A stretch of DNA of 64,000 nucleotides from the NCBI GenBank assembly GCA_035559815.1, contig DATMAT010000042.1, positions 21,376 through 85,375 of the forward strand, given 5' to 3'. Numbering within the stretch: the stretch's first letter is position 1; the number at the start of each line of letters is the position of its first letter. Shown here one piece after another: positions 37,751 through 45,509 of this stretch. Origin of the DNA: Thermodesulfobacteriota bacterium. Its GTDB lineage: Bacteria; Desulfobacterota_D; UBA1144; Nemesobacterales; CSP1-2. The notes below the pieces were generated by a model, which saw nothing but the letters and a program-made list of their open reading frames with translations, had not been told where the DNA came from and made no database searches. The position numbers were made by a program, and so were the translations under genes.

Positions 37751-38500
37751 ATGACCTCAGACGAATTATACCAGGGACTATCGCAACTATTTTCGGCGCG
37801 TGGGTTTAATCTTATCCGCCTGATAAGAGCCGAGGACTATGATAGAAATGCCGCGGAAAAACGACGCATTGCCAACCTCTTGCCCGGCGCTAATTCCCTC
37901 ATACTGGTTGGCTTTGCCGGTAAAGATTTTTGGAGCATCTTACAAACCTTTCTTGAAAAAAACTGGGAATTCAAAAACACAAGAGAACATTGGATTGATG
38001 ACTATACTTTGTTCTCTTTTGAATCAGCACGCCGGATCCTCGAAGATGAAAAGGTAAATTACAGGACGTCATTTCCATTTGATCATACGGACTACACGCT
38101 CGATTTCTCTAAGCTAGGAGAACTGGGAGGAATAGGCGTCAAAAGCCTATTGGGTATTTTGATTCATCCCGAATACGGCTCATGGATTTCCCTACGTGGG
38201 GCTATCATCACCGACTTGGAATTCAAAGCCTATGATAAACCCTTAGAGTATTTCGATCCATGTCCTCCTTGCTCGAAACCGTGTATATCTGCCTGCCCGG
38301 CAAGAACGATTTCTGAAAAAGATGGATGGGACTACTACGCCTGCATGAAATTTCGAGTGAGTAGCAATACGTGCAATGATAACTGTGCCTCCCGGCGCGC
38401 CTGTCCCTACGGCAAGGAGCACCAGTATTCAGAGGAGCAACTGGCTTATCATCACCGGTTTGTCCTCAGGAGTATAAAGAATCATTTCCAAAAGTCCTAA
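37751..38500 (+). CDS. QueG-like 4Fe-4S protein
   Basis: A 249-residue cytoplasmic protein. The C-terminal third has a ferredoxin-like cysteine array: CPPCSKPCISACP (about residues 175-187), then a single Cys in YACMKF and CNDNCASRRACPYG (about 213-226), enough for two [4Fe-4S] clusters. This arrangement resembles epoxyqueuosine reductase QueG and reductive-dehalogenase-like proteins, but it is about 100 residues shorter than QueG and the spacing differs. The corrinoid-binding part of QueG is not clearly recognisable. A redox role is probable; the substrate is unknown. It stands alone between two repeat-rich gaps. Confidence 0.75.
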   Translation: MTSDELYQGLSQLFSARGFNLIRLIRAEDYDRNAAEKRRIANLLPGANSLILVGFAGKDFWSILQTFLEKNWEFKNTREHWIDDYTLFSFESARRILEDEKVNYRTSFPFDHTDYTLDFSKLGELGGIGVKSLLGILIHPEYGSWISLRGAIITDLEFKAYDKPLEYFDPCPPCSKPCISACPARTISEKDGWDYYACMKFRVSSNTCNDNCASRRACPYGKEHQYSEEQLAYHHRFVLRSIKNHFQKS

Positions 38501-39161
38501 GCAAACTGGTATGTAAAAACTGATTTCAATCTTTATAGACGAACTCGCTGCTGTCCAAAATAATTAGAAACTAATAGATTCACTCTCATAAAACAAGCCT
38601 CTTCGACAAACAAAAACGCCCTCTTAAAATCTCTTTTATGTTCGCTATGCAAGCGCTCTCCTAACCCTATTTGTCAGAGTATCTTTTCTACACCTCAGTT
38701 ACACCCTTCTCTACACTAACACACCCCGTCCCTTCGGGACACCCCTCTCTAGAGGGGAATCTCTACAGCAAGTCCCCTCTTGAGAGGGGATTTAGGGGTG
38801 TGTAATGTGGGTGAGATGAAGAGATGCACAATCATCCCATGTAATTCCGAGCTAAAAGAAAAGCTTCATAAACTGGCCATCTAGTTAGTAGTGCCTATAA
38901 AATAAGGTGCATCCTTCTGCCCTTTGACTGGGCTGAACAGTCCCTTCGACTCCGCTGGGACTGGCTTACAGAGGGGGGAATTAAAGAGGGGTTGCTTTCT
39001 CTTTGTCCGTCACTAGAGCCCTTTGATAAGTATCGGGCAAGCTCTGATAATTAGTCTCTTATTTTTGACAAGTTTGATATAAACGAAAAATCAATTCTGA
39101 ATGCAATAGCGGATCTAGAGCCAACTCATTAAAATAATATGGTATCATTGAGACCTAATTC
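38501..39161. repeat. 661-bp gap holding a TIR-bounded repeat element
   Basis: No gene is visible. Most of the gap (38549-39073) is an element bounded by imperfect terminal inverted repeats: CTGTCCAAAATAA on the left (38551-38563) and, on the right, TTATTTTTGACAAGT. Inside are three hairpins enclosed by an outer stem ACACACCCC/GGGGTGTGT (38719-38803): GTCCC/GGGAC, CCCCTCT/AGAGGGG and a second CCCCTCT/AGAGGGG. The right side includes the 124-bp repeat shared with 37541-37663. There is no transposase. Confidence 0.65.
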
Positions 39162-40514
39162 ATGAATAAAACCAAGGAAAAAATTAAAAGAAGAAAACCG
39201 CTCGTGGCCATTGTGGGAAGGCCGAACGTGGGAAAATCCACATTATTTAACAGGATTATCGGCTGGCAGAAGGCCATAGTGGAAGACGTCCCCGGGGTAA
39301 CCAGGGACCGGATATACGGAGAGGCGGAATGGGCCGGGGTCGAATTTAACATAATCGACACCGGCGGACTCGAGCCTGAGTCCGATGACTTTTACCTATC
39401 CTTGATAAAAAGCCAGATCGAGGTGGCCATAAACGAGGCAGACCTCATTCTCTTCATCTTGGATGGAAAAACCGAGGTAATGCCCCAGGACATAGAGATC
39501 TCCAAGCTCTTAAGAAAGAGGACAAAACCCGTTCTTTACGTGGTGAATAAAGTCGACCATGAAAAGCACGAAATAAGCGCTCTTGACTTTCATTCCCTGG
39601 GGGTTGACAAGTTCGTCTCCGTATCCGCCGTCCATGGAAGAAGGATGGACGAGCTTCTCGACGCTATTGTAGAGAACCTTCCGCAAACGGATGCTATAGC
39701 CGATGACCATGACCAGAACGCCATCAGGGTAGCAGTAGTGGGTAAGCCTAACGTGGGCAAATCCACCCTGATTAATAAAATCCTAGGCGAAGAGAGGTTA
39801 CTCACGAGCCCACTACCGGGAACCACCAGGGACTCCATAGACACCTACGTAGAAAGGGGCAGCAAGAAATATATATTCATCGACACCGCCGGTATAAGAA
39901 GAAAATCAAAGGTCACCTTCTCCGTGGAGAGGTACAGTGTGCTAAGAGCGATCAAGACAATCGAAAGAGCCGACGTTGTTTTACTCATGATCGACAGCCA
40001 GGAAGGACCGACCCACCAGGATGCCCGCATCGGAGAGCTCATACACGACAAGGGAAAGGGATGCGTTATTTTGCTGAATAAATGGGACCTGGTCCCGGAG
40101 AAGATTGCTGAGACAACCGGCATCGAAGACATAACCAGGGACAGGTTAAAGGAGATAGACTTTGCCCCGGTTATTTCCATATCCGCATTAACCGGGAAGC
40201 GGGTGAACAAGATATTTGACTGCATAGAGCTTGTCTATCAGAACTACAGCCGGAGAATCGCCACGAAGCCGCTTAACAGAATGCTCGAAGCAGTCCTTAA
40301 AACAAACCCTCCTCCGATCTATAAGGGAACGGAGATTAAGTTCTATTACATATCCCAGCCCATGACCAAGCCGCCCACATTTGTGATATTCACAAACCGT
40401 ATTAAAGGGATTCCGGAGAGCTATCAGAAATTTTTGGAGAACAGGCTAAGACAGGAATTCGATTTAGAGGGAACACCCATAAAGTTGATATTCAGGGAGA
40501 GAAGGAGGAAGTGA
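39162..40514 (+). CDS. der: GTPase Der (EngA)
   Basis: A 450-residue ribosome-assembly factor with two tandem GTPase domains. The first has GRPNVGKS (residues 19-26), DTGG and NKVD; the second has GKPNVGKS (near 190), DTAGIRRKS and NKWD. The C-terminal KH-like domain ends with GTPIKLIFRERRRK. All the G motifs are intact. It is preceded by the repeat-filled gap, and the glycosyltransferase gene is convergent 78 bp downstream. Confidence 0.98.
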   Translation: MNKTKEKIKRRKPLVAIVGRPNVGKSTLFNRIIGWQKAIVEDVPGVTRDRIYGEAEWAGVEFNIIDTGGLEPESDDFYLSLIKSQIEVAINEADLILFILDGKTEVMPQDIEISKLLRKRTKPVLYVVNKVDHEKHEISALDFHSLGVDKFVSVSAVHGRRMDELLDAIVENLPQTDAIADDHDQNAIRVAVVGKPNVGKSTLINKILGEERLLTSPLPGTTRDSIDTYVERGSKKYIFIDTAGIRRKSKVTFSVERYSVLRAIKTIERADVVLLMIDSQEGPTHQDARIGELIHDKGKGCVILLNKWDLVPEKIAETTGIEDITRDRLKEIDFAPVISISALTGKRVNKIFDCIELVYQNYSRRIATKPLNRMLEAVLKTNPPPIYKGTEIKFYYISQPMTKPPTFVIFTNRIKGIPESYQKFLENRLRQEFDLEGTPIKLIFRERRRK

Positions 40515-40592
40515 TGAGAGTATGGGGGTATGGGGGTGAACGGTGTGTGGGGCAGTGAGCTATGCCCATACGTCCAAACGCCCACACTTATT

Positions 40593-41840
40593 CTAGGTAT
40601 ATTTCTCCGCCACTTCCAATATATTTTTCTCCACATCACTGCTTCTATCCTTTGCAGAAAATAACCTCATCACCCTCTCCCTGCCGGCTGCTCCCATCGA
40701 TAGGCGAAGAGGCCGGTCTGAAATAAGCCGGGATATAGACTTACCCATCTGCTCGGTATTCCCGGGCTGGTTGAGTATCCCGGTCACCCCGTTTTCCACA
40801 GCTTCTACAATACCGCCGACGCTGAAGCCTACTACCGGCAAGCCAAAGCACATAGCCTCTATAACCACCCTCGGAAAAGGGTCCGGATAGTTAGAGGGTA
40901 TGACAAAAACGTCAAAGTCCTTGAGGTAAGGCCTTACATCCTTTTTGTATCCGGTAAAGATGAAGAAACCCTCAAGGTCATGGTTCCTCACCAAACCTTT
41001 TAAAAACTGTAGATGATTATCCTGGAAAAAATAGGGCGTATCCCCGACAATAACGAATCTAACCTTGGCCATATCGTTACCCATACTGCCTTTCACGGCA
41101 AGGGCCGACCTTATCAGGTATTCATAACCCTTCTTCGGGACTATCCTCCCCGTGCTTCCCACTACGATCGCCCCCTCCGGAATGTTGAACTCGTGGCGTA
41201 AAACGCCCATTGTCTTTTCCGGGTCGAAGTCTTGAGGGTCAATCCCATTATGGATAACCACTATCTTATCCCGGCTAAAATGAAACTGACCCGCAGTAGG
41301 GTTGGAGACACATATAATCTTTTTCACCACCGGAAGGGCGGAGAGAAGGTTGATGGTTAGCCATAGAGCTTTGGTTTGTTGAATATTCCTTACATGCCAT
41401 ATAACCGGACATAGGCTAAAAACGCCCATCAGCGCGCCCACGATCTTAGCCACCGTGCCGTTGCAGTATATTATGTTTATTCTCTTCCTTCTTATTAAAA
41501 ATGGAGAAGAAATTACGAATAGAGCCAGGTCGAGGATATTCAAGATTACCGAGAGAATTTTGAATAGTCTGGATAAGGCAGGAGGCTCATCATCACTCCT
41601 GAGCCAACTCCAATTGAGCCGCGGCCTGAGAACGTTCTCCGGGAATTTTCTTTCGACGATAATCCTATCTCCAAGACCCTCATTTCTTACCAAATCGGTA
41701 AAAACATCCTCCTTGGGCACCAGGACAAAAGGGTCAATTCTGGTTTTATCTACATATTTCAGGATATAAAAGAGGCTTCGCCCCGGGCCCCCGTCCCTCA
41801 CAGAGTGGTTTATGAAGAGTACTCTTGTCGGTGATTCCAT
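40593..41840 (-). CDS. GT4-family glycosyltransferase
   Basis: A 415-residue GT-B fold glycosyltransferase. The N-terminal part begins VLFINHSVRDGGPGRSLFYI, typical of the acceptor domain. The C-terminal part has VGSTGRIVPKKGYEYLI and the E-x7-E region FPRVVIEAMCFGLPVVGFSVGG. A hydrophobic stretch near residues 95-115 (LSVILNILDLALFVIS) may bind the membrane. It probably adds a sugar to an envelope polysaccharide or lipid, but no other sugar genes are adjacent to specify which. Confidence 0.88.
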   Translation of the reverse strand: MESPTRVLFINHSVRDGGPGRSLFYILKYVDKTRIDPFVLVPKEDVFTDLVRNEGLGDRIIVERKFPENVLRPRLNWSWLRSDDEPPALSRLFKILSVILNILDLALFVISSPFLIRRKRINIIYCNGTVAKIVGALMGVFSLCPVIWHVRNIQQTKALWLTINLLSALPVVKKIICVSNPTAGQFHFSRDKIVVIHNGIDPQDFDPEKTMGVLRHEFNIPEGAIVVGSTGRIVPKKGYEYLIRSALAVKGSMGNDMAKVRFVIVGDTPYFFQDNHLQFLKGLVRNHDLEGFFIFTGYKKDVRPYLKDFDVFVIPSNYPDPFPRVVIEAMCFGLPVVGFSVGGIVEAVENGVTGILNQPGNTEQMGKSISRLISDRPLRLSMGAAGRERVMRLFSAKDRSSDVEKNILEVAEKYT

Positions 41841-41957
41841 TATCAGGTTCTTAGCTTACCAATTTACCATGCCATAAAGGGATTATCTAATGAAAACCCG
41901 CCCACCGTCAGTATAATATTATTCAAAATTCACATAGCGAGATACCCGGAGGCATGA

Positions 41958-42614
41958 ATGAGGACGAAAAAAATTACTTCTGTACTCAGTTTTGTATTAA
42001 TCATTATAACTATCTCTTTACTCATATCAGGCGGCTGCGACATAAAATTTAGCTCCGACAATGACAACGGTAACGGAGGAAATAACGACGCAGTCCTTCA
42101 AGGAACAATAACCGAAATTACACCTGATACTGATATAGAGGGTATAACCGTCGAAGTAGAGGACGAGGACAGCGGAAATCTGTTTTCAGACATAACCGAT
42201 GCCGACGGATTCTTTCGAATCGAAGGAAATTTCAGCGGCTCTCCGGCCAGGCTTGAGTTTCTTGACGAAAGCCTAGAACGAATAGCCCTAACCAGCATCA
42301 CCGTATTCCCCGGAGCCGAAGTGGACGTTGGAAACATAACCATTACCAATGGAAATGTAGAATTTGAAGACATAAACGTGGTTTTCGAAGGGGACATTAT
42401 CGAAAACAACTGCTCCGGAGATTCCGGCACTTTAGAGGTGGAAGTAGATAGTGATACAGAAGTTATAGTTCAGGTAAGCTCCGCCACTGAAATAATACTC
42501 GATAATGATGATGACCTAATTTGTGAAGATTTATTGGTCGGAGATAATATCGAGATTGATGGAGTGCTATCAGCCGGAGATATAGTAGAAGCCGATAGAA
42601 TCGAAGTGCTTTGA
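41958..42614 (+). CDS. Putative lipoprotein with DUF5666-like C-terminus
   Basis: A 218-residue exported protein. The signal peptide ends in ISLLISGGC, a plausible lipobox with Cys27 as the lipidated residue, followed by an acidic Asn/Gly linker. Residues 48-115 look like a carboxypeptidase-regulatory-type beta domain (LQGTITEITPDTDIEGITVE). The last part, ending in LVGDNIEIDGVLSAGDIVEA, fits the DUF5666 pattern of cell-surface proteins. The whole protein is strongly acidic. The ATG at 41958 has CGGAGG 5 nt upstream. The function is unknown; an outer-surface location is inferred. Confidence 0.75.
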   Translation: MRTKKITSVLSFVLIIITISLLISGGCDIKFSSDNDNGNGGNNDAVLQGTITEITPDTDIEGITVEVEDEDSGNLFSDITDADGFFRIEGNFSGSPARLEFLDESLERIALTSITVFPGAEVDVGNITITNGNVEFEDINVVFEGDIIENNCSGDSGTLEVEVDSDTEVIVQVSSATEIILDNDDDLICEDLLVGDNIEIDGVLSAGDIVEADRIEVL

Positions 42615-42705
42615 TCATTTTCGTGTCAACCCACCCATACCCATTTTATCGGAAAGCCTGAATATATTGTCGCCTCAATTGCTGTCATTGTCATGAATGA
42701 TAGTT

Positions 42706-42733
42706 GTAGGGGCACGCTGCAGCGCGCCCCTAC
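42706..42733. repeat. 28-nt palindrome with one mismatch
   Basis: The arm GTAGGGGCACGCTG is followed by its reverse complement with one mismatch. It has the same length and GTAG/CTAC ends as the pair before lutC. Confidence 0.8.
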
Positions 42734-43056
42734 CCTACAGTAATAAATTACTACACCAAGTCTGCTAAGCCGAATAAATTAGGCCCCATCCTTGAAGATT
42801 CGATGAACAATTGTTGGCAATTATCACTGCTGTCCAAAATAATTAGAAACCAGAGGTTCAAACTAGTAAGACAAGGCCTTCAAGTAGATAAAACGTCTTT
42901 TTAAAATCGGGGCAACCCCTTTTATCTCCGCTACGCGAGTGCCATCCTAATCCTATTGTTGAAATAGCTTTTAACCCTACTCACCCTTCGTCTCAGTTTC
43001 AGGGTGAAGAGATATTGCTGTGAATTTTCCATGTCCTTCATGGTGAGCGGAGTCGA

Positions 43057-43143
43057 ACCATGAGCCTTTCAACTGCGCTCAAAGCCTGCCCAGAGCTGGT
43101 CCCCGATCTAATCGGGGAAGGGATAAACTCCGTCGAACCATGA
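43057..43143. repeat. Hairpin module bounded by ACCATG repeats, copy 1
   Basis: A segment of about 87 bp starts CCATGAGCCTTTCAACTGCG, contains GAGCTGGTCCCCGAT and ATCGGGGAAGG around a short loop, and ends CTCCGTCGAACCATG. A close relative is at 45380-45466. The central part also recurs at 50817-50856 and inverted at 51498-51540. It is non-coding. Confidence 0.7.
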
Positions 43144-43368
43144 ACGCCCTTCGACTAGGCTCAGGGCGAGCGGGTTTCCCTCCGTTCTCCTTTCCCAAAA
43201 GTGAGGGAAAGGGAAAATCCTTCCGGGCCGTCATTGCCAGCGATGCCGTTCCCAGAATTCCCTCCCTCTTCATAGCTACCTCAGATCCCCGCGATGCAAT
43301 CTCTCATTTTGGACAAGTATGAACAATTATAAAACAGGATGATAAATTTGGTTGTAAAGTGATAAACG

Positions 43369-43956
43369 CTAGCCAGGATGCTTTTCTTTAGCCCGGCTCT
43401 TTTTGGGCTTATCGATGGATTTAACCTTCTCCTCAAGCTCCTTAACTCTTTGCCGAAGAAACTCCATCTCCAGCATTTGCGGCGGTAAAAACTGCGTTTC
43501 CTCGGAAGCCGAATCCTTCTCCCCGTCATACCGACCGCCGGAATTGGCTTCTTCAAGATTCCTTGTGGGTATAGGAGGCTTCATTCCCGGAGGGAGCCAG
43601 CCCACCTCCTGCCACCAACGAAGGTTCTTCTTCATGCTTTCCTGGAAGGATAGATAAGGCTGGAACATCATCAGAAAGTAATTCTCGAAGAAATCCTTGG
43701 CTATCCTGTTTCCATACTTGATTAGCATGTGGAGAAACGATGTGGGAAGGATATCCACCTTGTTTTTTTCGCTCTCCAGTACGACCTGTATCAGTATGAC
43801 CTTGGTAATATCCTCGTCCGTCTGCGAGTCAAGGACCTTAACCTCGTTGCCTTCCTTGATGATGTTGGCTATTTCTTCCAAGGTTACATAACGTTTATTG
43901 TTGGTGTCATATAACCTTCTATTGCTGTACTTTTTTATTATTACCTGTCCCGCCAA
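43369..43956 (-). CDS. phaR: PhaR-type polyhydroxyalkanoate regulator
   Basis: A 195-residue protein. Residues 5-65 are the PHB/PHA accumulation regulator DNA-binding domain (IIKKYSNRRLYDTNNKRYVT), followed by a second conserved helical block (FLHMLIKYGNRIAKDFFENY). The C-terminus after residue 130 is variable, with a predicted coiled coil (LEMEFLRQRVKELEEKVKSI). Members repress phasin and PHA genes and sense the polymer. No PHA synthase or phasin is in this window, so the target may differ or lie elsewhere. Confidence 0.88.
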   Translation of the reverse strand: MAGQVIIKKYSNRRLYDTNNKRYVTLEEIANIIKEGNEVKVLDSQTDEDITKVILIQVVLESEKNKVDILPTSFLHMLIKYGNRIAKDFFENYFLMMFQPYLSFQESMKKNLRWWQEVGWLPPGMKPPIPTRNLEEANSGGRYDGEKDSASEETQFLPPQMLEMEFLRQRVKELEEKVKSIDKPKKSRAKEKHPG

Positions 43957-44038
43957 TCTATTCTCCCCTCACAGCTTATGAGAATAGTATTATCCCGATA
44001 AAAAGATTCATAGTCAAGGATATTGAGGGCTTATTTAC

Positions 44039-44067
44039 TTGACAACTCCGTGTTGAATAAGGAATAT
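44039..44067 (+). promoter_or_regulatory. Possible promoter of ilvE
   Basis: A perfect TTGACA (44039-44044) is followed at 17-18 nt by GAATAT/AATATT. The -10 box is inside the 8-bp palindrome GAATATTC. An AGGAGA ribosome-binding site lies about 8 nt before the ATG. Confidence 0.4.
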
Positions 44068-44102
44068 TCTATGAGCCTTCTGCAACTTAGGAGAAATTTT
44101 GC

Positions 44103-45029
44103 ATGTCCGACAAACACAATTACTTGATTTGGTTTGATGGCGAGATGATTCCCTGGAATGAGGCAAAGGTTCACGTGCTTACGCACACCCTTCATTACGG
44201 ACTAGGAGTCTTTGAGGGCATCAGGGCTTATCAGTGCCACGACGGACGACCGGCCATATTCCGCCTGTCCGACCATATAGACCGGCTTTATTCCTCCGCC
44301 CGAATCGGACAAATAAACATACCTTTTTCCAAGGAGGAATTACGGAAGGCTATATTCAAGGTTCTCATCGTAAACCAACTCAAGGAGGCATATATCCGGC
44401 CGATTGCCTTCATCGGCGACGGAGTGATGGGCGTCCATCCCAAAGATAACCCGATCAGGGTGGCCATTGCCGCATACCCCTGGGGGGCATACCTGGGGGA
44501 CGAGGGTTTAACCAAGGGGATCAGGGCAAAGATTTCTTCTTACACCCGGATGCATGTGAACACCCATATGACCAAGGCAAAGATATGCGGGAACTACGTC
44601 AACTCGGTTATGGCAAAGCTGGAAGTGACCTCTCTGGGGTTTGACGAGGCACTCATGCTGGACACCGAAGGATACGTTTCCGAAGGGAGTGGAGAAAACA
44701 TATTTATCGTCAGAAACGGTACACTCAAAACCCCTCCCCTAACCTCGATCCTGGAGGGAATCACCAGAAACACAGCCATAGAAATCGCCGACGACGAGGG
44801 AATAAAGATAGTTCAAGAGCGGTTCACGCGGGACGAGCTTTACATAGCAGATGAGGCGTTCTTCACCGGAACCGCCGCCGAGATCACCCCGATCAGGGAA
44901 GTCGACGGGAGGCCGATTGGAAACGGCAAACCCGGAGGAATAACCAAAAGACTACAGGACCGGTTCTTCGACATAGTAAAAGGGAAGGACCAAAAGTTCA
45001 TCAATTGGCTCGATTATATACCTTGGTGA
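44103..45029 (+). CDS. ilvE: Branched-chain amino acid aminotransferase
   Basis: A 308-residue fold-type IV PLP aminotransferase for the last step of Leu, Ile and Val synthesis. Diagnostic blocks are [32 protein letters not shown], the region around [31 protein letters not shown] and [20 protein letters not shown]. The length is that of bacterial class I IlvE. It is monocistronic, with a repeat-rich gap after it. Confidence 0.95.
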   Translation: MSDKHNYLIWFDGEMIPWNEAKVHVLTHTLHYGLGVFEGIRAYQCHDGRPAIFRLSDHIDRLYSSARIGQINIPFSKEELRKAIFKVLIVNQLKEAYIRPIAFIGDGVMGVHPKDNPIRVAIAAYPWGAYLGDEGLTKGIRAKISSYTRMHVNTHMTKAKICGNYVNSVMAKLEVTSLGFDEALMLDTEGYVSEGSGENIFIVRNGTLKTPPLTSILEGITRNTAIEIADDEGIKIVQERFTRDELYIADEAFFTGTAAEITPIREVDGRPIGNGKPGGITKRLQDRFFDIVKGKDQKFINWLDYIPW

Positions 45030-45509
45030 AGGGTTTCAGAACTCACCCTTCGTCCTAGTTTACCCTGAGCCTTTCGGCTATGCTCAAGATAAACTACGCC
45101 GAAGGGCTCAGAATAAATGGGCATTTTTATTTTTCTTTACCAGTGGGTAAACCACCGCTCATGCTGAGCGTGTCGACGCATCATACTGAGCCTGGTCGAA
45201 GTATAAATTTAGAACCTAAGGAGTTCGTCCTTCGATAGTTCGACAGGCTCACTATTCAGGACGAACGGGATTATCGGCAAGCTCACCACTCAGAACGAAG
45301 GGGATAGTAAAGGGGTTATTATTGACTTAGTCATGGTATTTAGGATTAAGTGGTATTAGAATGAGTTTCCTCTCTCTTTCATGGTGAGCCTTTCGACTGC
45401 GCTTAAAGCCCGTCCTGAGCTGGTCCCCGATCCGATCGGGGAAGGAGTAAACTCCGTCGAACCATGCCTAGAAGGATAAAGACCCCCAGCCACGATTTTT
45501 TTCCTAGCA
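45030..45509. repeat. 480-bp gap with repeat fragments
   Basis: No gene is visible between ilvE and the convergent sppA. The gap holds several inverted segments based on CCTTCG/CGAAGG and GACAGGCTCA, including a GTTCGTCCT/AGGACGAAC pair (45223-45266). A second copy of the ACCATG-bounded hairpin module is at 45380-45466. No classical terminator for ilvE or sppA is evident, although these hairpins could stop transcription. Confidence 0.6.
45380..45466. repeat. Hairpin module bounded by ACCATG repeats, copy 2
   Basis: It starts CATGGTGAGCCTTTCGACTG, carries CCTGAGCTGGTCCCCGATCC and ATCGGGGAAGG, and ends CTCCGTCGAACCATG. It matches the copy at 43057-43143 over nearly its full length. Confidence 0.7.

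Larger units (their letters stand above)
42615..43368. repeat. 754-bp gap with several repeat elements
   Basis: There is no gene here. A 28-nt palindrome lies at 42706-42733. An element at 42828-43318 has a left end CTGTCCAAAATAATTAGAAA (from 42830) identical to the element at 38551, and a right end TCATTTTGGACAAGT, forming imperfect terminal inverted repeats. Within it are a hairpin module around TCCCCGAT/ATCGGGGA (43093-43120), flanked by inverted ACCATG/CATGGT sequences, and further GGGAAA-type hairpins. No transposase is present. Confidence 0.65.
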
